64,000 nucleotides of DNA. It comes from WHSW01 sp963777775 (GTDB lineage Bacteria; Actinomycetota; Thermoleophilia; Solirubrobacterales; 70-9). The stretch spans positions 310,001-374,000 of the forward strand of contig CAVZRL010000009.1 of NCBI GenBank assembly GCA_963777775.1, in the 5' to 3' direction. The notes below the pieces were generated by a model that was not told the DNA's origin, searched no databases, and saw only the letters and a list, made by a program, of their open reading frames with translations. Each line of letters begins with the position of its first letter. Position 1 is the first letter of the stretch. Below are positions 33,781 through 42,106 of the stretch, one piece after another. Made by a program: the position numbers and the translations under genes.

Positions 33781-34170
33781 TTACGACGAAGCCCCGGTTT
33801 CGGCCGATCGAGGCGATGCGTTCGCGGCCTCGGGCGGTTCGGCGAACGCGATCTTGTTCCCATCCGGATCGGGGACGTTCACGTGGCGGACGCCGTTCGA
33901 GTACGTCTCGATCGGTTCGTGCTCGATCCGCTCGGCAATGAGGCGCTCGAGGAGCGCGTCGAGCCCCGCGACGGAGAGGGTGATGCGCCCCGCGCCCGCC
34001 TGCGCCGCGTTCGTCTCGATAAAGAGCCAGGCGTGCTCGTCGATCTCCCAGAGCACCTCGTCCCCGACGCGCATGTCCGGCGGTCGCCCGAAGAGCCGCG
34101 TGTACCAATCGATGCCGGCGTCAAGATCGGATACCGGGACGCCGGCGAAGAGGTCAGTGATTGCGCCCAT
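33781..34170 (-). CDS. VOC (glyoxalase-like) family protein
   Basis: 129 residues with one VOC module: FAGVPVSDLDAGIDWYTRLFGRPPDM, RITLSVAGLDALLERLIAERI and HVNVPDPDGNKIAFAEPP. The ATG at 34170 begins directly before the fold; the upstream frame is Arg-rich noise. It lies 58 bp downstream of the dual-HTH regulator on the same strand and may share its transcript. Confidence 0.8.
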   Translation of the reverse strand: MGAITDLFAGVPVSDLDAGIDWYTRLFGRPPDMRVGDEVLWEIDEHAWLFIETNAAQAGAGRITLSVAGLDALLERLIAERIEHEPIETYSNGVRHVNVPDPDGNKIAFAEPPEAANASPRSAETGASS

Positions 34171-34228
34171 CTCAGGCGGTGGTATAGCGAGCTGGCGCAC
34201 GGACTGCGCCGAGAGGACGCGAGCCGCG

Positions 34229-35380
34229 TCAGCGTGCCGGTTGGGCGTCGAGCCAGCGCTCGACCGCGGCACTCGCCTGCTCCACCGCCGCCTCGGGCGT
34301 GGCCCCCTGATCACGCAGGGTTCGCCACACCTCGAGGTCGGTGAGTGCTCTCAGGGCCGCGACCGAGGAGCTGTCCGGGCGTTGCGGGCGTAGGGCTTCG
34401 AGGACAAGGGCGTCGAAAGAGTTGTCGAGCTCTTCCATCGACTCATCCACCACCGCCACCTCCTTGCGCTCGCGGCGCCCGGCTGTGATCCCGTCCGCTC
34501 CGCGCTCGTAGGCGCCGAAGAACGCCTCGACCAGGCGGCGGATCCGCTCGTCCTCGGACGAGGCGCCGGAGAAGACTCCGGACGCTCGGTCGGCCGGCGG
34601 AAGCTGCAGGCTCTCCATCAGGTGCTGGCCACAGCTTCTGACCAGGTCGTCCTGGGTGGGGAACAGCGCCTCCACCGTCTTTACCGGCACACCCGCCAAG
34701 TCAGCGATCTCCGGCCACGTCGTCGCCTGGATGCCTCGGCTGGTGTGGAGCTCGAGCGTGCACTCGATGATTCGCTCGCGGGCGGGATCGACCGGGCGGG
34801 GCTCGCCGGGCTCGTCGCCGTACGCCGCCTCAAAGCCGCGTCGCAGCGCCTCCTGCCAGAACTCCGAGTTGGGTGATCGCGGCGGAGCGGGCGCCTCCTC
34901 GAGCGCACGCTGCCCCCGCGGGGTGAGCTGCCAGAACGCCTGCCGGCCGATCTTGCGCCGGGTAACGAGACCGCTCTCCAGCAGCCGGCGGCCGGTACGG
35001 CTCACCTGGGTCTCGTCGATCTCGAGCAGGCGGCGCAGCTCTGCGCTTCCCAGCTGGGGCGAGGCGTCGAGCACGCGCAGGAAGTCGTGGGCCTGCGTCC
35101 CCTGGGCCACGGCGGCCCGCGACGGCACGCGCTCAAGTCCCCAGTGCGCGAAGGCGATTGCCGCGTCCAGCCACCCGACCAGTTCCTGATCGCCAGTGGC
35201 CCGCGCGCGGGCGTCGCGGAGGGCGTGAAGGGCAGCGGCAAGGGTCTCGTCGTCGCGTTCAAGCAGGGCGTCGACCAGGCCGAGTCCCACGGCCTCCAAG
35301 CGGGCCGGCTCCGCGTCGAGTCTCGCGATCCGCGAGACCAAGGCGTCTACCCGGGAGTGGTCTACGGTGGGCGCGGCCAT
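34229..35380 (-). CDS. Dual DNA-binding regulator: winged-helix domain fused to a TetR-family domain
   Basis: 383 residues. Residues 1-90 are helical. Residues about 105-165 form a winged helix of MarR/ArsR type (SAELRRLLEIDETQVSRTGRRLLESGLVTRRKIGRQAFWQLTPRG). Residues about 200-250 are a TetR N-terminal HTH (RIIECTLELHTSRGIQATTWPEIADLAGVPVKTVEALFPTQDDLV), followed by a helical ligand-binding-like part. Two HTH domains in one chain is unusual. The start overlaps a compact divergent promoter with the nitrilase-like gene, which is its most likely target. Confidence 0.75.
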   Translation of the reverse strand: MAAPTVDHSRVDALVSRIARLDAEPARLEAVGLGLVDALLERDDETLAAALHALRDARARATGDQELVGWLDAAIAFAHWGLERVPSRAAVAQGTQAHDFLRVLDASPQLGSAELRRLLEIDETQVSRTGRRLLESGLVTRRKIGRQAFWQLTPRGQRALEEAPAPPRSPNSEFWQEALRRGFEAAYGDEPGEPRPVDPARERIIECTLELHTSRGIQATTWPEIADLAGVPVKTVEALFPTQDDLVRSCGQHLMESLQLPPADRASGVFSGASSEDERIRRLVEAFFGAYERGADGITAGRRERKEVAVVDESMEELDNSFDALVLEALRPQRPDSSSVAALRALTDLEVWRTLRDQGATPEAAVEQASAAVERWLDAQPAR

Positions 35381-35386
35381 GCCCGT

Positions 35387-35417
35387 ATCTTAGCAGCTGT
35401 TGTCAACTATCTGTCAA
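35387..35417 (-). promoter_or_regulatory. Near-leaderless promoter with direct repeats for the dual-HTH regulator
   Basis: On the minus strand TAAGAT (35392-35387) lies six bases before the regulator ATG, as in leaderless actinobacterial genes. TTGACA occurs twice, at 35417-35412 and 35406-35401, exactly 11 bp apart. The outer copy is 19 bp from the -10. The repeats could be a -35 plus an operator. The divergent gene starts at 35420, so any bound protein would affect both. Confidence 0.5.
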
Positions 35418-35419
35418 GT

Positions 35420-36760
35420 GTGAGCGAGGAATACGCCGACCGCTTCTGCGAGCTGTTCGACCGGCTCGATCCCGCCGAGTTCCACGCCGAGGGCGAGGCC
35501 TGGATGGGGGACGCGAAGGTCGCGGCCACCGCGGCTGCGGTCGAGCAGGCCGCCCTCGACGGTGAGCCCGTTGGGGCGCCCGAGGGCGGGCGTCAGACTT
35601 TCGCCGTCCTGCTCGGCCTCGACGCCGCTCTCGCCCACGCCAATCCGCTGCTCGGCGCGGCCGCCCCGCCGGCCCTCAGCGAGTACGCGCTCCGCTACGC
35701 GGAGTCAGGCCGTTTCGACTCCGGCGCCCTTCCCGGCGCCCTCCTGCCCCGCTTTGCCCGCCCGGGCCGCCGCGGCCAACTGCCCAACGACCTGGCCGAC
35801 GCCTTCGGCTCGGTGGTGCGGATCAGCTCAGCCGACTGGGACGCCTGCGATCACATCGCCCTGCCGGCCCGCTCCCGCCTGACCAGGCCGGAGCGCGAAG
35901 CCGGCCTCCGCGTAGCCACCACCCCGATGATCCGCGAGCCCGACGAGCTTGAATGGGAGGTGGAGGAGCGCGCCGGGCTGCGCTTCTACCGGATCCATCC
36001 CGCCGATCGCGAGCCCACGCGGGCGCGGGTGGAGAAGGTGATCACGGCATGGGATGAGCAGGATGCGGCGATCGGCATCGCACCCGAGCTCTGCCTATCC
36101 CGTGCGCTGCTCGAGCGCTGGCAGGTTGCGCTCAGAGAGCGCGAGGGCGCAGGAGCCAGCCGGCTGCGCCTCGTCGTGGCGGGCAGCGGCAACTTGGACG
36201 GCTCCTCACCACCGACAAACGAAGCGGTGATGCTCGACGCGCGCACGGGCGAGGTGCTCGTCCGTCAACGCAAGGTCCACCCGTTCAACTTCTCCGAGCA
36301 GGACCTGAGCTTGTGGGGACTGGCCGATCGCCTGACCGCTCCGATCGACGAGGACCTCAGTCGCGGCGAGCGAGTGTGCGTGGTGGAAGCAGGCGGCGCC
36401 CGGCTGGCGATCCTGGTCTGCGAGGACCTGGCTCGGCTACACGCGTTCGCTGCGGCGCTTCACGCCCACGGGGTTTCGCTACTGCTGGTGCCGGTGTTCG
36501 CTCGACCGACCAAGGATCGACGCTGGGAGCGCACGCGGGCCGAGGTCTATAGCGACGCGATCGGCTCGAGCGTCGTGGTGGCGAACAGCCTGGTGGTCGC
36601 TGAGATCCTGCGCAGCCCGGCGCCTTGGGGGACGGCGATCGCCGTCGCGCCCGGTCGCGCCGCGGTGGGCCACTGTTCTGAGCCGGACGACATAGTGGTG
36701 TTCGCGCTCGACGGCGACGGCCCGCGCGTGGCGCACGACTCGGTCAGTGGGTCGGACTGA
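35420..36760 (+). CDS. Carbon-nitrogen hydrolase-like (nitrilase superfamily) protein with N-terminal extension
   Basis: 446 residues from GTG 35420. The C-terminal part carries a nitrilase-like Glu-Lys-Cys triad: Glu223 (AIGIAPELCLS), Lys285 (RQRKVHPFNF) and Cys334 (ILVCEDLAR). Residues 1-190 are an extension with no recognised domain (PALSEYALRYAESGRF, LPNDLADAFGSVVRISSADWD). An amide or nitrile substrate is likely but unknown. It diverges from the dual-HTH regulator with 39 bp between starts. The upstream open frame is antisense to that regulator. Confidence 0.72.
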   Translation: MSEEYADRFCELFDRLDPAEFHAEGEAWMGDAKVAATAAAVEQAALDGEPVGAPEGGRQTFAVLLGLDAALAHANPLLGAAAPPALSEYALRYAESGRFDSGALPGALLPRFARPGRRGQLPNDLADAFGSVVRISSADWDACDHIALPARSRLTRPEREAGLRVATTPMIREPDELEWEVEERAGLRFYRIHPADREPTRARVEKVITAWDEQDAAIGIAPELCLSRALLERWQVALREREGAGASRLRLVVAGSGNLDGSSPPTNEAVMLDARTGEVLVRQRKVHPFNFSEQDLSLWGLADRLTAPIDEDLSRGERVCVVEAGGARLAILVCEDLARLHAFAAALHAHGVSLLLVPVFARPTKDRRWERTRAEVYSDAIGSSVVVANSLVVAEILRSPAPWGTAIAVAPGRAAVGHCSEPDDIVVFALDGDGPRVAHDSVSGSD

Positions 36761-36822
36761 CGTGCAGCGTCCGTGCCCGAAAACCGGGCGCTGCTTGGCA
36801 TAGACTCGCACCGCTGGCCGGT

Positions 36823-38403
36823 TTGCCAACAAGCCCCCGCAGAGGCTGCGAAGACGCGACCTCGGGACTCCTGATCCGAACGTCGGGCGCGGTCGCCGTG
36901 ATCGTGCTCGCGCTGGTGCTCCCCACGACCGCAGCCGGCGGCACCTACACGGTGACGCAATGCAGCTCACGCGCGCCGACCTCCGGCGGAGCGAGCTGGG
37001 AGCGGTCCACCGATCACTACCGCCAGCGCTCCGGGTGCGGCTCCGGCGAGGGCCTGCAGATCTACCACGAAGCTGCCGGCACCTCGACCGGCAACTACGG
37101 CGCCTGGGTGTGGCGCGCAGCCCCGGGCACCGTGTTCACGAACGTGCAAGCTAACGCGAGCCTGACTCGCCACGCCGGTCACCGCGGCGAGCTGGTCGCA
37201 GTCGGCGCAGATGGAAGCGAGAGCCAGTTCGGCGGCGAGCACGGCGATTTCCGCGCTCACGCGATCGGCGGGGAGTTCGCTCAGTTCCGGACCTGGCTCC
37301 GGTGCACGGCGGCGAACTGTGGCGTCGCCGCCCAGGACAGCGCCCATGCGTACGTAAAGGGGGTGTTCCTGCGCACCGAGGATCGCGCGTCGCCCGAGCT
37401 CGTCACCTTCGGCGGCTCGCTGCTTCTCGACCGGGTCGTGCGAGGCGCCCGCACGCTCGCTCTCGCCGCGGTGGACCGAGGCGGGGGGATCCGCGAGCTG
37501 TCGGCAACGGTGGACGGGCGCGAGATAGCGAGCGATGTCCTCAACTGCGAGCTCGCCGACAGCTTCGCGACCGCATTGGTCCCATGCTCCACCGCCGCTG
37601 GGACCGGCTTCATGCTCGACACCGCCGACGCGCGGTTCTCCACCGGGCCGAACAGGGTTCGCGCCTGTGCCGAGGACCTGGCGCTCGACGGCACGGCCAA
37701 CAGGGCCTGCGAACGACGGCGGATCTGGGTCGACAACGCCTGTCCTGAGTCGTCGGCCGCCGCCGCGGCCACGCTCACGGCGCGGCTTGGCCGCGGGCGC
37801 GGAGGGGCGATCGTGCGGTCCGATCGGCGCGGGCGCGTGACCGGGCTGGTTCGCGATGGCGACGGCTCGCCGATCACGGGAGCCGAGGTCTGCGCGCTGA
37901 CGCGGGCCACGGTGGCGGGAGCGCCGACGGTCGTCGCGGCAACCGGTCGCACCGGTCGAGCCGGCCGCTACTCGCTCAGGCTCCCACCCGGTCCGAGTCG
38001 CCGCGTTTTCGTACACCATGCGGTCGGGAACGTGGTCCTCGCCCGCCACGACGTCGATCGTCTGGCCTCGCGAGCCCGCCCGACGCTCCACATCGTTCCC
38101 GTCCGCGGGGTCGAGAACGGCGATCGGCTCGGCTTCGCCGGCAGGATCCCGGGGCCCGAATGCCGCCGCAGGGTGGTCAAGGTGCAGGCGAAGGTCGGTC
38201 CTCACCGTTGGCAGGTCTTCCGCACCGACCGCACCGGGGCCGGCTGCCGGTTCAGCACCCACTACGAGCTGCGCGCGACGACGCAGACGACCCGCTACCG
38301 CTTCCGGGCGCTGGTTCCGGAGCAGGGTGACTACCCCTACGAACGAGGTCACTCGGCGGTCATCGCCAGGCGCGTGACCGCCCGGAGTCCGACGGGTCGC
38401 TGA
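36823..38403 (+). CDS. Secreted protein of unknown function
   Basis: 526 residues from TTG 36823. A signal sequence (AVAVIVLALVLPTTAAGG) is followed by TYTVTQCSS and a long beta-rich region with many paired cysteines (about ten in the mature protein). Around residue 340 a carboxypeptidase-regulatory-like beta sandwich appears (VTGLVRDGDGSPITGAEVCAL, GRAGRYSLRLPPGPSRRVFVHH). The C-terminus reads like a fibre-type Ig domain. No catalytic motif is seen. The start codon is uncertain. Confidence 0.65.
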   Translation: MPTSPRRGCEDATSGLLIRTSGAVAVIVLALVLPTTAAGGTYTVTQCSSRAPTSGGASWERSTDHYRQRSGCGSGEGLQIYHEAAGTSTGNYGAWVWRAAPGTVFTNVQANASLTRHAGHRGELVAVGADGSESQFGGEHGDFRAHAIGGEFAQFRTWLRCTAANCGVAAQDSAHAYVKGVFLRTEDRASPELVTFGGSLLLDRVVRGARTLALAAVDRGGGIRELSATVDGREIASDVLNCELADSFATALVPCSTAAGTGFMLDTADARFSTGPNRVRACAEDLALDGTANRACERRRIWVDNACPESSAAAAATLTARLGRGRGGAIVRSDRRGRVTGLVRDGDGSPITGAEVCALTRATVAGAPTVVAATGRTGRAGRYSLRLPPGPSRRVFVHHAVGNVVLARHDVDRLASRARPTLHIVPVRGVENGDRLGFAGRIPGPECRRRVVKVQAKVGPHRWQVFRTDRTGAGCRFSTHYELRATTQTTRYRFRALVPEQGDYPYERGHSAVIARRVTARSPTGR

Positions 38404-38480
38404 CCCGCACTCGGCTTCCCACGAAACCGAATCGCATCGTCCGCCGCGACCGGCGCGCCGCTACGGTGTTCGGGAGTCTG

Positions 38481-39638
38481 ATGGCGGCGAGGACAAAGGC
38501 GGCGATCGCGCTGCTCGCGTGCGCGTCGGCGCTCGCGGCGGCCGCCCCGAGCGCCCTCGCCGACGACTACGCGCCGAAGGGCGGCCATGCCTTTCACGGT
38601 GTCTCGGATACGGGCTACGCCAGCGACCTGTTCGAGTTCTCCGATCAGGTCGGCGCCCACCAGGCCGTGCTCCAGGCGTTCTTTCATTGGCGCGTGCCGC
38701 TGACCACCGGAGCGCTCTACCGCTGGGGCAAGACCGACACCCGCGGCGTGCTCAGCCTCTCGACCGCACCCGGCGGCGGGGCCGAGGTGATCACCCCCCG
38801 CAAGATCGCGCGCGGCCGCGACGACCGCTACGTCCTGCGTCTCGCACGGACGATCGAGGAGACAGGCCAGACCGTCTACATCCGCCTGATGCCGGAGATG
38901 AACGGGCACTGGAACCCGTACTCGGCGTTCAATGCCGACGGCTCAGCCCGCGACCGAGCGCACTCGACGCACTGGTTCCGCAAGGCGTGGCGGCGTTTTG
39001 CGCTACTGGTCCGCGGCGGGTCACGCGAGCGGGTCAACGAGCGCCTGGTACGGATGGGGATGCCGCGGATCCTGCGCGCCGACTCGCAGAGCGACCCCGT
39101 CTACGAGGGCGGCGCGGACGGCGAGCCGCTGCCGGTGCCGGAGCGCCTGCCGACGCCCCGCGTGGCGCTGATGTGGGTGCCGCAGACCTTCGGCTCGCCG
39201 AACCTCGCCGGCAACCAGCCCGCCGACTACTGGCCCGGCGGCAAGTACGTCGACTGGGTCGGCTTCGACATCTACGCGAAGTTCGCCGGCGCCTTCGACG
39301 ACGGCAAGGCGTTCTTCGCGCGCTATCGCCACAAGCCCTTCGTGATCGGCGAGTACGGGCCCTGGGACAACGACCAGAGCGGCGTCTTCACCGACCGCCT
39401 CTTTGACTGGGTCGAGGCGCATGACCGGGTCAAGATGCTGCTCTACTACCGCGGCGTCGATCCCGACAACGCATACAACGTCCAGCACTACCCGGGCGCC
39501 CGACAGGTGATCCGCCGCCACCTCAACAAGCCGCGCTGGATCGAGTTCGCGCCCGGGGTCAAGCAACTCGACGACCCGCCGCTGCCGGAGCGCCTGTCGC
39601 AGCCGCAGGCACCCGCTCGGCGACCCGGCAGCACCTAA
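38481..39638 (+). CDS. Secreted glycoside hydrolase family 26-like protein
   Basis: 385 residues with a Sec signal (ending SALADD). The TIM-barrel features of GH26 beta-mannanases are visible: FHWRVPL, the acid/base Glu139 in YIRLMPEMNGHWNPY, and the likely nucleophile Glu291 in PFVIGEYGPWD. DWVGFDIYAKF precedes the nucleophile strand. It probably cleaves a beta-mannan-type or related polysaccharide outside the cell. ATG 38481 is preferred over GTG 38466. Confidence 0.75.
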   Translation: MAARTKAAIALLACASALAAAAPSALADDYAPKGGHAFHGVSDTGYASDLFEFSDQVGAHQAVLQAFFHWRVPLTTGALYRWGKTDTRGVLSLSTAPGGGAEVITPRKIARGRDDRYVLRLARTIEETGQTVYIRLMPEMNGHWNPYSAFNADGSARDRAHSTHWFRKAWRRFALLVRGGSRERVNERLVRMGMPRILRADSQSDPVYEGGADGEPLPVPERLPTPRVALMWVPQTFGSPNLAGNQPADYWPGGKYVDWVGFDIYAKFAGAFDDGKAFFARYRHKPFVIGEYGPWDNDQSGVFTDRLFDWVEAHDRVKMLLYYRGVDPDNAYNVQHYPGARQVIRRHLNKPRWIEFAPGVKQLDDPPLPERLSQPQAPARRPGST

Positions 39639-39644
39639 GCCGGC

Positions 39645-40541
39645 TCAGCGCTCGGCGTTCGCGAGATCCATCGCGTAGTAGAGGAAGTAGTCGGACTGCT
39701 CCTGGATCTGGGTCGTCCAGCCGAGCCCGTGACCGGCGCCGTCGATCACCTCGAGCACTGTGAGGATCCCGGCCGCGTACATCGCCGCCGCGTTACGGAC
39801 CGCCCACTCGAAGGGAACCGTGGTGTCCTCGCTGCCGTGAAAGAAGATTGCCGGCGAGTCGTCCTCGTCGATCGCCTCGTTGGTCGGCGCGCCGCCGGAG
39901 ATCGAGACCGCGGCCCGGATCGCGGAGGAGAAGCCCGGGTTGCCGCTGTTGCCCGGGTCCTCGCGACGCCAATCGACGAGCAGCGAGGTGACCGCCCCGG
40001 CCGATGACCCGGCCATCGCTATTCGATCGGTGTCGATCCCGTAGGTGCCGGCGTTGGTGCGGAACCAGCGGACCGCCGCCTGGGCGTCGTGCTGGGCCGC
40101 GATCGCGGCCTGCTCACATTCCGGCGGCGGGGTCGGGTCGCCGCCGCACCCGTTCTCGGAGAGCAGCCGGTAGTTGATCGACGCGGCGACGTAGCCGCGC
40201 TGGGCGAAGAACGTCGCCCGGCTCGCGCCGCTCGCCTTATCGCCGGCCGTGAAGCCGCCCCCGTGGACCCAGATCAGCGCCGGGCGCCTGTCGACCGTGT
40301 CGCCGCGCGGCAGATAGAGGTCGAGCTTGAGATCGACAGGGTTCCCCTGCGCATCGGGAGCGTTGCCGTAGACGATGTCTCGGGTCACGTCGACGGTGCT
40401 GAAGACCGCGTCGCGATAGCGGATTGCGCCGTCGCCCGGAGGCTTTGGCAGCGTGCACCCGGCGAGCACGACGAGCACGAGCGCTAGTGCGGCGATAACA
40501 GCCGCCCTGCCCGGTCGCGCTCTGCTTGATAGGCCGCTCAC
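39645..40541 (-). CDS. Alpha/beta-hydrolase lipoprotein (carboxylesterase-like)
   Basis: 298 residues. The lipobox VVLAGC places the lipid-anchored Cys at 29. The oxyanion-hole motif HGGG is at 93-96 (WVHGGGFTAG), the nucleophile Ser180 is in GSSAG, and the C-terminal FFHGSEDTTVPF and GAGHGLG supply the Asp and His. These mark an HSL/type-B-esterase-like enzyme on the outer face of the membrane. It starts 17 bp after the ECF sigma gene and is probably co-transcribed with it. Confidence 0.87.
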   Translation of the reverse strand: MSGLSSRARPGRAAVIAALALVLVVLAGCTLPKPPGDGAIRYRDAVFSTVDVTRDIVYGNAPDAQGNPVDLKLDLYLPRGDTVDRRPALIWVHGGGFTAGDKASGASRATFFAQRGYVAASINYRLLSENGCGGDPTPPPECEQAAIAAQHDAQAAVRWFRTNAGTYGIDTDRIAMAGSSAGAVTSLLVDWRREDPGNSGNPGFSSAIRAAVSISGGAPTNEAIDEDDSPAIFFHGSEDTTVPFEWAVRNAAAMYAAGILTVLEVIDGAGHGLGWTTQIQEQSDYFLYYAMDLANAER

Positions 40542-40558
40542 GCTGCTCCGCGCTCAGG

Positions 40559-41068
40559 CTAACCGCTCCCGCCCCGCGCCCGCAGACTTGCGCGGCCCTC
40601 GGCCAGCAAGCGGTTGACCTTCGTGTAGCTCCAGCCGCACAGGGCGCAGATCTCGGCGTAGCTGTAGCCCTGGGCCTGGAGGACGATCGCGAGCCGCTCG
40701 CCGGGCTTGAGCGCGGCAAGCGCCAGCCTCGCCTCGGTGACCTGCTCGGCGCGCTCGGCGCGCTCGGCCGGGCCGGGGAAGTCCGACGGGGTCGCGTCGA
40801 GCGCGCCGGGATCGATCCCGGTGTCCCGGGCGCGGCGGACCGCGAGCGCCTCGCGCCGAGTGACGACGGTCATCCAGGCCGCGAGCCGGCCGCCCTCGAT
40901 CGCCGGCGCCTTGGTCAGCAGCAGGACCAGCGCCCGCTGGATCGCGTCGTCGGCGTCGTCGGCGCAGATCGAGGCCCTGCGAGCAACCCGCCGCAGCTGC
41001 GGTCCGGCGCACTCGAGCAGCTCGGCGGCGGCGCGCGATCGTTGGTCGCGGACGGCTGCAGGGTCCAC
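40559..41068 (-). CDS. ECF-type RNA polymerase sigma factor
   Basis: 169 residues. Region 2 is seen in DDADDAIQRALVLLLTKAPAIEGGRLAAWMTVVTRREALAVRRARD and region 4 in LKPGERLAIVLQAQGYSYAEICALCGWSYTKVNRLLAEGRASLR. No adjacent anti-sigma factor is seen; the downstream esterase is the only operon partner. Upstream Met codons exist, so the N-terminus may be longer. Confidence 0.75.
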   Translation of the reverse strand: MDPAAVRDQRSRAAAELLECAGPQLRRVARRASICADDADDAIQRALVLLLTKAPAIEGGRLAAWMTVVTRREALAVRRARDTGIDPGALDATPSDFPGPAERAERAEQVTEARLALAALKPGERLAIVLQAQGYSYAEICALCGWSYTKVNRLLAEGRASLRARGGSG

Positions 41069-41127
41069 ACCAAGAGCAAGCCCAGGCGGCGGCGCCGCGC
41101 CCCCCGCGGCAGTATCCTCGCCGCGCG

Positions 41128-42075
41128 ATGGGTACCTCCATAGTCACCGGTGGGGCGGGCTTCCTCGGGTCGCACATGTGCGATCACCTACTCGGCGCCG
41201 GGCACCGGGTGATCTGCGTCGACAACCTCGACACCGGCTCGCTGCAGAACATCGAGCACATCCGCTCGGCCGATTTCAGCTTCGTCCAGCACGACCTGAC
41301 CGAGCCGTTCTCGCACGACGAGCGGGTCGACGTCGTCTACCACCTCGCCTCGCCCGCGAGCCCGATCGACTACCTGCGCCTGCCTCTGCACACGCTCAAG
41401 GTCGGCTCGTACGGGACCCACCACATGCTCGGACTGGCGAAGAAACACCGCGCCCGCTTCGTGCTCGCCTCGACCTCGGAGGTCTACGGCGACCCCCAGG
41501 TCCACCCGCAGCCGGAGTCCTACTGGGGGCACGTCAACCCGATCGGCCCGCGCGGAGTCTACGACGAGGCGAAGCGCTACGCGGAGGCACTGACGATGGC
41601 CTACCACCGCCAACAGGGCGTCGACACGGGGATCGTCCGGACCTTCAACACCTACGGCTCGCGGATGCGACCGCACGACGGGCGAGCGGTCCCGACCTTC
41701 CTGCGCCAGGCACTTCAGGACAAGCCGCTCACCGTGTTCGGGGACGGCAGCCAGACGCGCAGCTTCTGCTACGTCGATGACCAGATCCGCGGCTACGTGG
41801 CGATGGCCGAGTCCGAGGTCCACGAGCCCGTGAACATCGGTAATCCCTTCGAATTCACCCTGCTCGAGCTGGCGGAGGTCGTGATCGAGGTGACCGAGTC
41901 GCGCTCGGAGATCGTCTTTGAGGCGCTGCCGGTCGACGACCCGCAGGTGCGCCAGCCCGATATCACGCGGGCCAAGCAGCTGCTCGGCTGGGAGCCCGAG
42001 GTCGACCTGCGCGAGGGGCTGCGGATGACGATCGAGCAGGCCGGCGTAGAGCGGCTCGTCGGCGCGGGCGATTAG
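41128..42075 (+). CDS. UDP-glucuronate decarboxylase-like NAD-dependent epimerase/dehydratase
   Basis: 315 residues of the extended SDR family. The NAD-binding GGAGFLGS is at 8-15, the Ser/Thr region is LASTSEVYGDP, and the catalytic YxxxK is Tyr145 and Lys149 (GVYDEAKR). VRTFNTYGSRMRPHDGRAVPTF and FGDGSQTRSFCYVDD match UXS enzymes that make UDP-xylose. The dTDP-glucose dehydratase branch is less likely. It leads the glycan gene cluster; the next gene starts 31 bp downstream. Confidence 0.88.
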   Translation: MGTSIVTGGAGFLGSHMCDHLLGAGHRVICVDNLDTGSLQNIEHIRSADFSFVQHDLTEPFSHDERVDVVYHLASPASPIDYLRLPLHTLKVGSYGTHHMLGLAKKHRARFVLASTSEVYGDPQVHPQPESYWGHVNPIGPRGVYDEAKRYAEALTMAYHRQQGVDTGIVRTFNTYGSRMRPHDGRAVPTFLRQALQDKPLTVFGDGSQTRSFCYVDDQIRGYVAMAESEVHEPVNIGNPFEFTLLELAEVVIEVTESRSEIVFEALPVDDPQVRQPDITRAKQLLGWEPEVDLREGLRMTIEQAGVERLVGAGD

Positions 42076-42106
42076 CCGCGCTTCGCGCGGCCACGGGAGC
42101 GCCGCG

